This document shows, piece by piece, positions 35,522 through 44,886 of a stretch of DNA of 64,000 nucleotides. The stretch's first letter is position 1. Every line of letters begins with the position of its first letter. Made by a program: the position numbers and the translations under genes. Source of the stretch: Cupriavidus sp. YR651. Lineage in GTDB: Bacteria; Pseudomonadota; Gammaproteobacteria; Burkholderiales; Burkholderiaceae. The notes under the pieces are model-generated. The model searched no databases. It was not told the origin of the DNA and was given only the letters and a program-made list of their open reading frames with translations. The stretch spans positions 124,001 through 188,000 of the forward strand of contig NZ_FMYZ01000001.1 of the NCBI RefSeq assembly GCF_900101625.1, given 5' to 3'.

Positions 35522-36535
35522 TCAGATCAGCTTCACCAGTTGCTTGCCGAAGTTCTTGCCCTTGAGCAGGCCCATGAAGGCCTCCGGCGCGCTGGCCAGG
35601 CCGTCGGCGATGCTCTCGCGGAACTTGATTTTGCCCTGGGCCACGTAGCCGCCCAGTTCCCTGAGGGCCTGCGGCCAGACTTCCATGTGTTCGGAGACGA
35701 TAAAGCCTTCGATCTTCGCGCGCGACACCAGGATCGCACGCGGGTTCTTCAACGGCATGTCCTGGCCGTCATAGCCCGCGATCAGGCCGCACATGGCGAT
35801 CCGGCCAAAGGCGTTCAGGCGCGCCAGCACCACGTCAAGGATGTCGCCGCCAACGTTCTCGAAGTAGCCGTCGATGCCGTCCGGCGTGACTTCCTTGACC
35901 ATGGCGTAGAGCTCCTTCGAATCCTTCGCGGCCTTGTAATCCACGCAGGCGTCGAAACCCAGTTCCTTGACCACGTAGTCGCACTTGTCCTTGCCGCCGG
36001 CTACGCCGACCACGCGGCAGCCCGCCAGCTTGGCCAACTGGCCGACCACGCTGCCCACCGCACCGGACGCGGCGCTGACCACGACGGTTTCGCCCGCCTT
36101 CGGCGCGATGATCTTGTTCAGGCCATACCAGGCGGTCACACCGGGCATGCCCACCGACCCCAGGTACGCGGACAACGGAATGTGCGTGGTGTCGACCTTC
36201 TGCATGCCGCCGCCGTCCGTCACGCCCATTTCCTGCCAGCCGAACATGCCGACGACCTTGTCGCCAACGTTCCACTTCGGGTTCTTGCTGGCGATGACCT
36301 CGCCCACGGTGCCGCCGATCATCACCTCATTGAGCGGCTGCGGATTGGCGTAGGACTTGCCCTCGCCCATGCGGCCGCGCATGTAGGGGTCCAGCGACAG
36401 GAAATGGTTACGCACCAGCACCTGGCCGTCGGCCAGATCGGGCACGGGCACCTCTTCCAGGCGGAAGTTGTCCGGCGTGACGGCCGCTTCAGGGCGCGAG
36501 GCCAGGACGATGCGCTTGTAGGTTGGGTTCGACAT
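35522..36535 (-). CDS. NADP-dependent oxidoreductase, MDR family
   Basis: The 337-residue medium-chain reductase resembles zinc-free curcumin/prostaglandin/2-alkenal reductases: FLSLDPYMRGRMGE, YGLNKIIAPKAGETVVVSAASGAVGSVVGQLAKLAG as the cofactor domain, and GYFENVGGDILD. It would reduce the double bond of an alpha,beta-unsaturated carbonyl using NADPH. It lies between a PaaI thioesterase and a class II aldolase-like gene. The ATG before SNPTYKRI was chosen; upstream reading is low-complexity. Confidence 0.9.
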   Translation of the reverse strand: MSNPTYKRIVLASRPEAAVTPDNFRLEEVPVPDLADGQVLVRNHFLSLDPYMRGRMGEGKSYANPQPLNEVMIGGTVGEVIASKNPKWNVGDKVVGMFGWQEMGVTDGGGMQKVDTTHIPLSAYLGSVGMPGVTAWYGLNKIIAPKAGETVVVSAASGAVGSVVGQLAKLAGCRVVGVAGGKDKCDYVVKELGFDACVDYKAAKDSKELYAMVKEVTPDGIDGYFENVGGDILDVVLARLNAFGRIAMCGLIAGYDGQDMPLKNPRAILVSRAKIEGFIVSEHMEVWPQALRELGGYVAQGKIKFRESIADGLASAPEAFMGLLKGKNFGKQLVKLI

Positions 36536-36594
36536 GGTGGGTTCCTTCGCTCGGTAAGGTAAGGCTATGGTTGTCAACAACCGGTGCGGCGGGA

Positions 36595-37035
36595 TCAGCC
36601 GTCCGCGCCCGAATCGGCCGCCCCGGCTTCGCGCCTGGGTGGCATGCGCTTGATGTACTTGAACGTGCCGGATGCCTTGGACACGGTCTTGCCGTCGGCG
36701 TCCACGATTTCTCCTTCGCAGAAGACCATCGTGGTGGTGCGGTGCACCGTCACGCCGCGCGCGGTCAGCTTGCCCCGGCCCGGCGCCATGAAGCTCGTCT
36801 TCATTTCGATGGTCACCACGCCGCGCCCTTCGGTGTCCGACGAGCGACCGGCGATGGCCATCGCCACGTCCAGCAGCGTCATCAGCACGCCGCCGTGGGC
36901 CATGTCCCAGCTGTTCTGGTGGCGCTCCAGGAGATCGAGTTCGATCTCGCTGCGGCCGCCTTCCATGAAGTTGCACCGTACGCCGAGGTCGGCAAGGAAA
37001 GGGATCTTGTGTTGGAAACCGTTGTGTTGCGTCAT
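36595..37035 (-). CDS. PaaI-family hotdog thioesterase
   Basis: The 146-residue protein has the PaaI signature HGGVLMTLLDVAMAIAGR with the catalytic Asp and the strand GVVTIEMKTSFMAPGRGKL. It should release free acid from acyl-CoA, perhaps rescuing stalled intermediates. It is one of two PaaI-type genes in this array; they share little sequence. The C-terminal tail is charged. Confidence 0.88.
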   Translation of the reverse strand: MTQHNGFQHKIPFLADLGVRCNFMEGGRSEIELDLLERHQNSWDMAHGGVLMTLLDVAMAIAGRSSDTEGRGVVTIEMKTSFMAPGRGKLTARGVTVHRTTTMVFCEGEIVDADGKTVSKASGTFKYIKRMPPRREAGAADSGADG

Positions 37036-37105
37036 GGTCGTGGCTACGGATGAAAACTGGCGAGCGGCCGGCCCCTGCCGGCGCGCCCGACATTAGAGCA
37101 CGCGC

Positions 37106-37888
37106 TCAGACCGCGCTCACGCCGCCATCCACGGCCAGCACCTGGCCGGTGATGTGCTTGCCGGCAGCGGTGGCAAACAGCAGCGCGGCGCCCTTGAGGT
37201 CTTCGTCGTCGCCCAGGCGGTGCAGGGGCACGCCGGCACACATCGCGTCGACGCCCAGCCGATCCAGCGAACCCTTGGTCATCTTCGACGGGAAGAAACC
37301 CGGCGCCAGCGCGTTGACGGTGATGTTGTGCTCGCCCCATTCGGCCGCCAGCGTGCGCGTGAAGTTGATCACGGCACCCTTGGAGGTGTTGTAGGCGATG
37401 GTCTCCATCGATCCCGGCGGGTTGCCCGCCAGCCCGGCGATCGACGCCACGTTGATCACGCGGCCGTGGCGGCGCGGGATCATCGACAGCTTGCCGATGC
37501 GCTGCGTCAGCAGGAACAACCCGCGGATGTTCAGGTTCATCACCTTGTCCCACGCTTCGATCGGATGATCCTCGGCGGGGGCGCCCCAGGTGGCGCCGGC
37601 GTTGTTGACGAGAATGTCGACGTGGCCCAGCTTCGCCAGCGCCTCGTCCGCCAGGCGGGCGATATCGGCGTCGCGCGCGCCGTCGGCGGCGATCCAGTCG
37701 GCTTCGATGCCACGCGCCTTCAGGTGCGCCTGCGCGCTCTGCAGTTCATCGGCCTTGCGTGCCGACAGCACCAGCCGGGCACCCTGCTCGCCGAGCGCCT
37801 CGGCGATCTGCAGCCCCAGGCCGCGCGAGCCGCCGGTAATCAGGGCCGTACGGCCCTTGAGGTCGAATAGTTGCTGGATGGTATGCAT
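37106..37888 (-). CDS. SDR-family oxidoreductase
   Basis: The 260-residue classical SDR carries ALITGGSRGLGLQIAEALGEQG, VNNAGATWGAPAE, a Ser in NVASIAGLAGNP, and YNTSKGAVINFTR, with C-terminal ITGQVLAVDGGVSAV. The Arg in GGSRGLG and SARK hint at NADP. It resembles 3-oxoacyl/3-hydroxyacyl-CoA-type SDRs of fad operons. It follows the acyl-CoA dehydrogenase by 72 nt, a gap that holds a 10-bp inverted repeat. Confidence 0.88.
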   Translation of the reverse strand: MHTIQQLFDLKGRTALITGGSRGLGLQIAEALGEQGARLVLSARKADELQSAQAHLKARGIEADWIAADGARDADIARLADEALAKLGHVDILVNNAGATWGAPAEDHPIEAWDKVMNLNIRGLFLLTQRIGKLSMIPRRHGRVINVASIAGLAGNPPGSMETIAYNTSKGAVINFTRTLAAEWGEHNITVNALAPGFFPSKMTKGSLDRLGVDAMCAGVPLHRLGDDEDLKGAALLFATAAGKHITGQVLAVDGGVSAV

Positions 37889-37913
37889 CGTTGTCTCCCA
37901 ATATTTGTTATCT

Positions 37914-37954
37914 CAAGCCGCCACGCGGAATCGTTGCGCGATGTTGGCGGCTTG
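37914..37954. repeat. 10-bp inverted repeat between acyl-CoA dehydrogenase and SDR genes
   Basis: CAAGCCGCCA and TGGCGGCTTG pair perfectly around a 21-nt loop with an inner GCG/CGC pair. No T-tract follows, so it may slow transcription, mark an RNA processing site or protect the upstream mRNA. Confidence 0.6.
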
Positions 37955-37960
37955 CCTGCG

Positions 37961-39820
37961 TCAGAACCACGCGTCCTGCATGTCCAGCGTGGTCCGGTCG
38001 AGCGTGGCCAGCAGGTCGAGCTGCGGGTGGATCTTCGGCAGCTCGAAGCGGTAGAAATACGCCGTGGCGGCCAGCTTGCCGCGATAGAAATCGGCATCCT
38101 CGCCCTGCGCGCCCGGCAACGCCGCGTGCGCAACCAGCGCCTGCTCCAGCCAGATCCACGCCACGACGGCATGCCCGAACGCCTCGAGGTAGATCGATGC
38201 GTTGGCGAGCGTCACGTTCGGATCGCCCGCGGCCCACAGGGTCCGGGTCACGTCCGAGAGGCGGGCGACGGCGGCACCCAGCGCACGGGCCTGCTCGCCC
38301 AGCCACGGGTCTCCGCTGGCCAGTGCCTGCCGGCACGTCGCCTGCACGCGTTCGCCCAGCAGGCGGAATGCCGCGCCGTCCTGCATCACGACCTTGCGGC
38401 CCAGCAGGTCCAGGCCCTGGATGCCGTGCGTGCCTTCGTGGATCGGGTTCAGGCGGTTGTCACGATAGAACTGCTCGACGTTGTATTCGCGCGTGTAGCC
38501 GTAGCCGCCGTGCACCTGGATCGCCAGGTTGTTGGCCTCCAGGCACCATTGCGACGGCCAGCTCTTGGCGATCGGCGTCAGGATGTCCAGCAGCAGCGAC
38601 AGCTCGCGATGCTTGTCGGTCTCTCCCGCCGCACTGGCTGCGTGCTCCTCGTCGACCAGCCGCGCGCAATACAGGTTCAGCGCGAGGCCGCCTTCGACAT
38701 AGCTCTTCTGCGCCAGCAGCATGCGGCGGATGTCGGCGTGCTCCACCAGCCTGACCTGCGGGCTGGAAGGGTCCTTGCCGCCGGGGCCCACCGGGCGGCC
38801 TTGCGGTCGATTGCGCGCGTAGTCGAGCGCATGCAGGTAGCCCGTATATCCGAGCGTCACCGCGCCGAGGCCCACACCGATCCGGGCCTCGTTCATCATG
38901 TGGAACATGCACGCCAGGCCCTTGTGGGGCTCGCCAACCAGATAGCCGATGGCGCCGGCCTTGCCGTCCGGTCGGTACTTCATGCCTTCGCCGAAGTTCA
39001 GCAGGCAGTTGGTGGTGCCGCGATACCCCATCTTATGGTTCAGGCCAGCCAGCACCACGTCGTTGTGCTCGCCCAGCGAGCCGTCGTCGTTCACCAGATA
39101 CTTCGGCACGATGAACAGCGAAATGCCCTTCACGCCCGGAATCGGCTTGCCATCCGGGCCCGGAATCTTGGCCAGCACCAGATGGACGATGTTGTCCGAC
39201 AGTTCATGCTCGCCGGCGGAAATCCACATCTTGTTGCCGCGCAGACGATACTGCGCGCCCAGCGGGGACTCGCCCTCGTAGTCGGCGCGCGTGGTGATAT
39301 CCGACAGCGACGACCCCGCTTGCGGCTCCGAGAGGCACATCGTGCCGAAGAAGCGGCCTTCCAGCTCCGGGCGCACGAACGTATCGATCTGCGCCTGCGT
39401 GCCATGCGTGAGCAGCAGGTTGGCGTTGCCGATGGTCAGGAACGGATAGGAACTCGTGCCGACGTTGGCGGCCTTGAAGTATGCGAAGGCGGCCTTTTCC
39501 AGCGTCACCGGCAGTTGCATGCCGCCGTACTCGTAGTCCTGGCCGGCGGCCATCAGCCCGGCCTCGCAGAACGCGCGCAACGCGGCCTTGACTTCCGGAA
39601 TGATGGTGACCGTCTCGCCGTCGAAGTGCGGCTCGTTGGCGTCGCTCTTCTTGTTGTGCGGCGCAAACAGGTCGGTGGCGATCTTCTCGCAGGTGTCGAG
39701 CGCGGCGTCGAAGGTCTCGCGCGAATGATCGGCGTAGCGCGGAATGCGGGCCAGCTCCTCGGCCTTGAGCCATTCGTACAGGACGAAATTCAGGTCACGA
39801 CGGGAAAGAATCAGCGACAT
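37961..39820 (-). CDS. acyl-CoA dehydrogenase (long, FadE-like)
   Basis: The 619-residue FAD enzyme is longer than the 380-residue short-chain type. It has CLSEPQAGSSLSDITTRA (flavin contact), KMWISAGEHELSDNIVHLV, and the probable catalytic Glu in LNPIHEGTHGIQGLDLLGRKV. A C-terminal helical extension of about 120 residues follows, as in the DUF1974-free long-chain class of betaproteobacteria. It makes the first double bond in beta-oxidation. The ATG is set at MSLILSRRDLNFVL. A terminator-like hairpin separates it from the upstream PaaI gene. Confidence 0.92.
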   Translation of the reverse strand: MSLILSRRDLNFVLYEWLKAEELARIPRYADHSRETFDAALDTCEKIATDLFAPHNKKSDANEPHFDGETVTIIPEVKAALRAFCEAGLMAAGQDYEYGGMQLPVTLEKAAFAYFKAANVGTSSYPFLTIGNANLLLTHGTQAQIDTFVRPELEGRFFGTMCLSEPQAGSSLSDITTRADYEGESPLGAQYRLRGNKMWISAGEHELSDNIVHLVLAKIPGPDGKPIPGVKGISLFIVPKYLVNDDGSLGEHNDVVLAGLNHKMGYRGTTNCLLNFGEGMKYRPDGKAGAIGYLVGEPHKGLACMFHMMNEARIGVGLGAVTLGYTGYLHALDYARNRPQGRPVGPGGKDPSSPQVRLVEHADIRRMLLAQKSYVEGGLALNLYCARLVDEEHAASAAGETDKHRELSLLLDILTPIAKSWPSQWCLEANNLAIQVHGGYGYTREYNVEQFYRDNRLNPIHEGTHGIQGLDLLGRKVVMQDGAAFRLLGERVQATCRQALASGDPWLGEQARALGAAVARLSDVTRTLWAAGDPNVTLANASIYLEAFGHAVVAWIWLEQALVAHAALPGAQGEDADFYRGKLAATAYFYRFELPKIHPQLDLLATLDRTTLDMQDAWF

Positions 39821-39912
39821 GGCAGGAAAGCTCTCAGGGGCATGCGTTGAAAGTCCGGCAAGGCAAATGCGCGCGATGCGGCCGACGCGCGGCGAAACTC
39901 GCGGCGAAAGAA

Positions 39913-39932
39913 AAGGGCGCCGATGCGCCCTT
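39913..39932 (-). terminator. terminator-like hairpin between PaaI and acyl-CoA dehydrogenase genes
   Basis: AAGGGCGC and GCGCCCTT form a perfect 8-bp stem with loop CGAT, followed on the minus strand by TTTTCTTTC. It sits 16 nt after the PaaI stop and would divide the array into an upstream fadB unit and a downstream unit, or reduce downstream expression. Confidence 0.7.
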
Positions 39933-39947
39933 GCCCTTCGTGCGGTG

Positions 39948-40367
39948 TCAGCCGCCTTCGCCAAGGCGGGCGATGGTGCCCTGCGCCACCGCGCAGAGCT
40001 TTTCCTCGCCATCCCTGACCACGAAGACGTCGCAACGGACCACCGCCTGCTGGCGGCCGCTGGTCACGCACTCTGCCCGCGCGATCAGCGTGTCGCCAAT
40101 CGCCGGACGGACGTAGTTGATCTTGTACTCGGACGTCACGACCGGTGCGGCCATGGCCGCACCGCCCGCGTAGGTCAACGCGTTGTCCGCCAGGTAGCTC
40201 ACCACGCCGCCATGGACGAAGCCATGCTGCTGTAGCAGCGCGTGCTGCGTCGGCAGGCGCAGTTCGGCCTTGCCGGGCGACAGCGCGGCAAGCTCCGCGC
40301 CAATCAGGACCGAAAAGGGCTGGCTGGCCAGCACCTTCCGGCCCATCGCGAGCAGATCGACGGACAT
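39948..40367 (-). CDS. PaaI-family hotdog thioesterase
   Basis: The 139-residue protein shows the PaaI motif QHGFVHGGVVSYLADNALTYAGG with the catalytic Asp, and VVTSEYKINYVRPAIGDTLIARAE. It likely hydrolyses a medium-chain or phenylacetyl-type acyl-CoA. It is 18 nt after the thiolase gene and is the last gene before the hairpin at 39913. Confidence 0.9.
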   Translation of the reverse strand: MSVDLLAMGRKVLASQPFSVLIGAELAALSPGKAELRLPTQHALLQQHGFVHGGVVSYLADNALTYAGGAAMAAPVVTSEYKINYVRPAIGDTLIARAECVTSGRQQAVVRCDVFVVRDGEEKLCAVAQGTIARLGEGG

Positions 40368-40385
40368 CGCGTCAGGCCTTGCCGG

Positions 40386-41564
<1,179 letters not shown>

Positions 41565-41627
41565 GTCTTGCTCCTCGGTATCTTGGTGTCTCTTGCGAGA
41601 AATATTCAGTGTGTTCGGCGTGAAGCG

Positions 41628-42293
41628 TCAGGATTCAGGAAGCCAGGGGTTGTGACTGGCGGCCCCGGCCAGCAGCGCGTCGGAAGTCGTGCGCCGGACG
41701 CCGGCCGCGGCCAGGTCCTGCCAGGCCTTGTCGAGCGATCCGTTCAGGTCGATCGCGCGGCAGGCGTCCTCGACCATCACCGCCTCGAAGCCCGCGGCGC
41801 GTGCATCGAGCGCGCTCCAGGCGACGCAGTAGTCCGTGGCCAGGCCGACGCAGAAGACCCGCGCAACGCCCTGCTCGCGCAGGTAGCCCGCCAGGCCCGT
41901 CTTCGTGGTGCGGTCCGCCTCCAGGAAGGCGGAGTAGCTGTCCACGCCAGCATGGTGGCCCTTGCGGATCACCAGCCGGGCATGCGGCACGTGCAGGTCC
42001 GCATGCAGCGCGGCGCCCGGCGTGTCCTGCACGCAGTGGTCCGGCCACAGCACCTGCTCGCCATACGGCAACGTGGCGGTCTGGAACGGCGCCGCACCGG
42101 CGTGGCTGGTGGCAAACGACGCGTGACCGGCCGGATGCCAGTCCTGCGTCAGCACCACATGGCCAAACACCTGCGCCAGCCGGTTGATGACGGGCACGAC
42201 TTCGTCGCCATGCGGCACGGCCAGCGCACCGCCCGGCATGAAGTCGTTCTGTACGTCGATCACCAGCAGGCAATCCTGCGCGCCGTAGGTCAT
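41628..42293 (-). CDS. pncA: nicotinamidase
   Basis: The 221-residue isochorismatase-fold enzyme has the catalytic Asp in CLLVIDVQNDFMPGGALAV, metal ligands in LTQDWHPAGHASF, the Lys in RKGHHAGVDSYSAF, and the nucleophilic Cys in VGLATDYCVAWSALDA. It deamidates nicotinamide to nicotinate for NAD salvage. Its location between fadB (30 nt) and the thiolase (63 nt) is unusual and links NAD recycling to a pathway with an NAD-dependent step. Confidence 0.94.
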   Translation of the reverse strand: MTYGAQDCLLVIDVQNDFMPGGALAVPHGDEVVPVINRLAQVFGHVVLTQDWHPAGHASFATSHAGAAPFQTATLPYGEQVLWPDHCVQDTPGAALHADLHVPHARLVIRKGHHAGVDSYSAFLEADRTTKTGLAGYLREQGVARVFCVGLATDYCVAWSALDARAAGFEAVMVEDACRAIDLNGSLDKAWQDLAAAGVRRTTSDALLAGAASHNPWLPES

Positions 42294-42323
42294 GGTCGCC
42301 CCTGCTTCCTCACGCGATGGTCA

Positions 42324-44405
42324 TCAGCCGTTGAAGCCCTTGCCCTCGTCGGCCAGCTTCTGCAGCAGCGGCGCGACGGCCCAGGCTTCGCCGTGGTAAC
42401 CCTTGGCGTAGCGCTTCATCGACTGCGCCACGTTGAACAGGCCCACCTGGTCCGCGTACAGCATCGGACCACCGCGGAACAGCGGGAAGCCGTAGCCGGT
42501 CAGGTAGACCATGTCGATGTCCGATGCCTTCGAGGCAATGCCTTCCTGCAGGATCTTGGCGCCTTCGTTCACCAGCGCGAACACCAGGCGTTCCACGATC
42601 TCTTCATCCGAGATCTTGCGGCGCGTGATGCCGAGCTCCTTCGAGTGCTCGACGATCATGTCGTTGACCTGCTGGTTCGGGTACGGCTTGCGGTCGCCCG
42701 CCTTGTAGTCGTACCAGCCGGCGCCCGTCTTCTGGCCGAAGCGGCCCAGTTCGCACAGCTTGTCGGCGGTCTTCGAATACTGGATGTCCGGCTTGTCCAC
42801 GGCGCGGCGCTTGCGGATGGCCCAGCCGATGTCGTTGCCGGCCAGGTCGCCCATGCGGAACGGGCCCATGGCGAAGCCGAATTTCTCGATGGCCTTGTCG
42901 ACTTGCTCCGGCAGCGCGCCTTCGTCCAGCAGGTAGCCGGCCTGGCGGCTGTATTGCTCGATCATGCGGTTGCCGATGAAGCCATCGCACACGCCCGACA
43001 CCACGGCGGTCTTCTTGATCTTCTTGGCGATCTGCATCACGGTGGCCAGCACGTCCTTGCCGGTCTTCTCGCCACGCACCACTTCCAGCAGCTTCATCAC
43101 GTTGGCCGGGCTGAAGAAGTGCATGCCGACCACATCCTGCGGACGCTTGGTGAACGAGGCAATCTTGTTCACGTCCAGCGTGGAGGTGTTGGAGGCCAGG
43201 ATCGCGCCATCCTTCATCACTTCGTCCAGCTTCTTGAAGACGATTTCCTTGACGCCCATTTCCTCGAACACGGCTTCGATCACCATGTCCGCGTCCTTGA
43301 TGTCGTCATAGGACAGCGACGGGGTCAGCAGGGCCATGCGCTGCTCGACCTTTTCCTGCGTCAGCTTGCCCTTCTTGGCGCTGTTTTCGTAGTTCTTGCG
43401 GATCGTGGCCACGCCGCGGTCCAGCGCTTCCTGCTTCGTTTCCAGCATGGTCACCGGAATGCCGGCGTTCAGGAAGTTCATGGTGATGCCGCCGCCCATC
43501 GTGCCGGCGCCGATCACGGCGATCTTTTCGATCTTGCGGGTCGGCGTGCCTTCGGGCACGTCGGGGATCTTGCTGGCGGCGCGCTCGCCGAAGAACGCAT
43601 GGCGCAGCGCGCGCGATTCCGGCGTGCCGACCAGGTACATGAAGCCTTCGCGCTCGGCCTTCAGACCGGCTTCGAACGGCTTGAGCGAGGCGGCCACGGC
43701 CTCCACGCACTTGCCCGGGGCCGGGAAATTCTTGGCCACGGCGGTCACGGTGTTCTTCGCGAAGGCCAGGAAGCCTTCGGCGTTCTCGTGCTTGACCTTC
43801 AGGTCGCGCACCTTCGGGTACGGGCCGGGGGCGGCGGCCACGTTCTGGGCAAACTTCACGGCGGCGGGCAGGACGTCGCCATCGACAACCTCGTCGAACA
43901 GCTTCGAGCCGGCGAACTTCTCCGAGGGAATGGCCGTGCCCGACACGATCATGTTCAGGGCATGCTCGAGGCCGATCACGCGCGGCAGGCGCTGCGTGCC
44001 GCCAGCGCCCGGCAGCAGGCCGAGCTTGACTTCCGGCAGCGCGATCTGGGCGCCCTTCGCGGCGACGCGGTAGTTGCAGCCCAGGGCCAGTTCCAGGCCG
44101 CCGCCCATGGCGACGGAGTGGATCGCAGCCACGACCGGCTTGGCCGAGGCTTCCACGGCACGGATCACCGAATGCAGCGTCGGCTCCTGCGTGGCCTTGG
44201 GCGTATTGAATTCGCGGATGTCGGCGCCGCCCGAGAATGCCTTGCCGGCGCCGGTGATGACGATGGCCTTGACGGCGGCATCGTCCAGCGCACGGGTCAA
44301 GCCTTCGACGATGCCCAGCCGGGTACTGTGACCAAGACCGTTGACGGGGGGATTGTCGAGCGTGATGACGGCTACGCCGTCCTGAACCTGATATTGCGCT
44401 GTCAT
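42324..44405 (-). CDS. fadB: bifunctional enoyl-CoA hydratase/3-hydroxyacyl-CoA dehydrogenase
   Basis: The 693-residue protein joins an N-terminal crotonase domain (about 1-190; GGADIREFN and AIHSVAMGGGLELALGCNYR) to a 3-hydroxyacyl-CoA dehydrogenase. The NAD motif is AVIGAGTMGGGITMNFL, catalytic residues lie in GMHFFSPANVMKLLEVV, and the C-terminal repeat includes GFAMGPFRMGDLAGNDIGW. It carries out hydration and oxidation in beta-oxidation. A GAACG-like palindrome lies 160-172 bp upstream. The gene heads the fad unit; I recall a similar operon in R. eutropha H16 that is induced on plant oil. Confidence 0.94.
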   Translation of the reverse strand: MTAQYQVQDGVAVITLDNPPVNGLGHSTRLGIVEGLTRALDDAAVKAIVITGAGKAFSGGADIREFNTPKATQEPTLHSVIRAVEASAKPVVAAIHSVAMGGGLELALGCNYRVAAKGAQIALPEVKLGLLPGAGGTQRLPRVIGLEHALNMIVSGTAIPSEKFAGSKLFDEVVDGDVLPAAVKFAQNVAAAPGPYPKVRDLKVKHENAEGFLAFAKNTVTAVAKNFPAPGKCVEAVAASLKPFEAGLKAEREGFMYLVGTPESRALRHAFFGERAASKIPDVPEGTPTRKIEKIAVIGAGTMGGGITMNFLNAGIPVTMLETKQEALDRGVATIRKNYENSAKKGKLTQEKVEQRMALLTPSLSYDDIKDADMVIEAVFEEMGVKEIVFKKLDEVMKDGAILASNTSTLDVNKIASFTKRPQDVVGMHFFSPANVMKLLEVVRGEKTGKDVLATVMQIAKKIKKTAVVSGVCDGFIGNRMIEQYSRQAGYLLDEGALPEQVDKAIEKFGFAMGPFRMGDLAGNDIGWAIRKRRAVDKPDIQYSKTADKLCELGRFGQKTGAGWYDYKAGDRKPYPNQQVNDMIVEHSKELGITRRKISDEEIVERLVFALVNEGAKILQEGIASKASDIDMVYLTGYGFPLFRGGPMLYADQVGLFNVAQSMKRYAKGYHGEAWAVAPLLQKLADEGKGFNG

Positions 44406-44886
44406 GCGGGTTCCTTTGGTGTCTTGAGTTGTCTCGGGATTCGAATTCTCGAATGAAGGTTTCCTGCCGGGTGTCGCGAGTGCTGTTCTTATTCCCGCAA
44501 TCCCTTGCTCCACGGGCCCTGGGCGCAACCGGGGGCACAAGAGCGGATCAAGCATACACAAAATAGCACGGTCGTTCAATTTCAATTTTCGACCATGGAA
44601 ACCGCGTCATGCGCGGGCTTCATGCCGGCCTTTTCCGGCGTTCATGGTGATCCTCGCCCGGGGTGGAATCCCTCAGGGCGAACCCGTAGAAAACGCCCGG
44701 CTTATGGCGCCAGCGGCACTTGCCGCGAGGAGGATCGGCGGCATCGAGGGCGCAATCGACTTTATTTGACGCCGTCCTCGAATCGACTAAAAAAGACGCG
44801 GTAGACTCGCGCCTTTTCGTTTTTGGGGATGGCGTACGCCCCGGCGGCCCACAAGGCCACTGGCCCCCGAAGTTCCAGCGACCCTG
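44406..44886. other. 481-bp divergent region between fadB and the permease gene
   Basis: Apart from the GCACG-N2-CGTTC site at 44566, the stretch shows no coding frame of convincing composition. Before the permease a TTGACG occurs at about 44766, but no matching -10 is evident. The region from 44590 to 44750 is ordinary GC-rich sequence without a recognisable feature. Confidence 0.4.
44566..44577. promoter_or_regulatory. GCACG-N2-CGTTC operator candidate upstream of fadB
   Basis: GCACGGTCGTTC differs by one base from the perfect GAACG-N2-CGTTC dyad at 24147, and the flanks (TTCAATTTTCGACC) echo those at the acyl-CoA ligase promoter. A TetR-type fatty-acid repressor is a reasonable candidate binder. 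None is encoded in the window. Confidence 0.5.
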
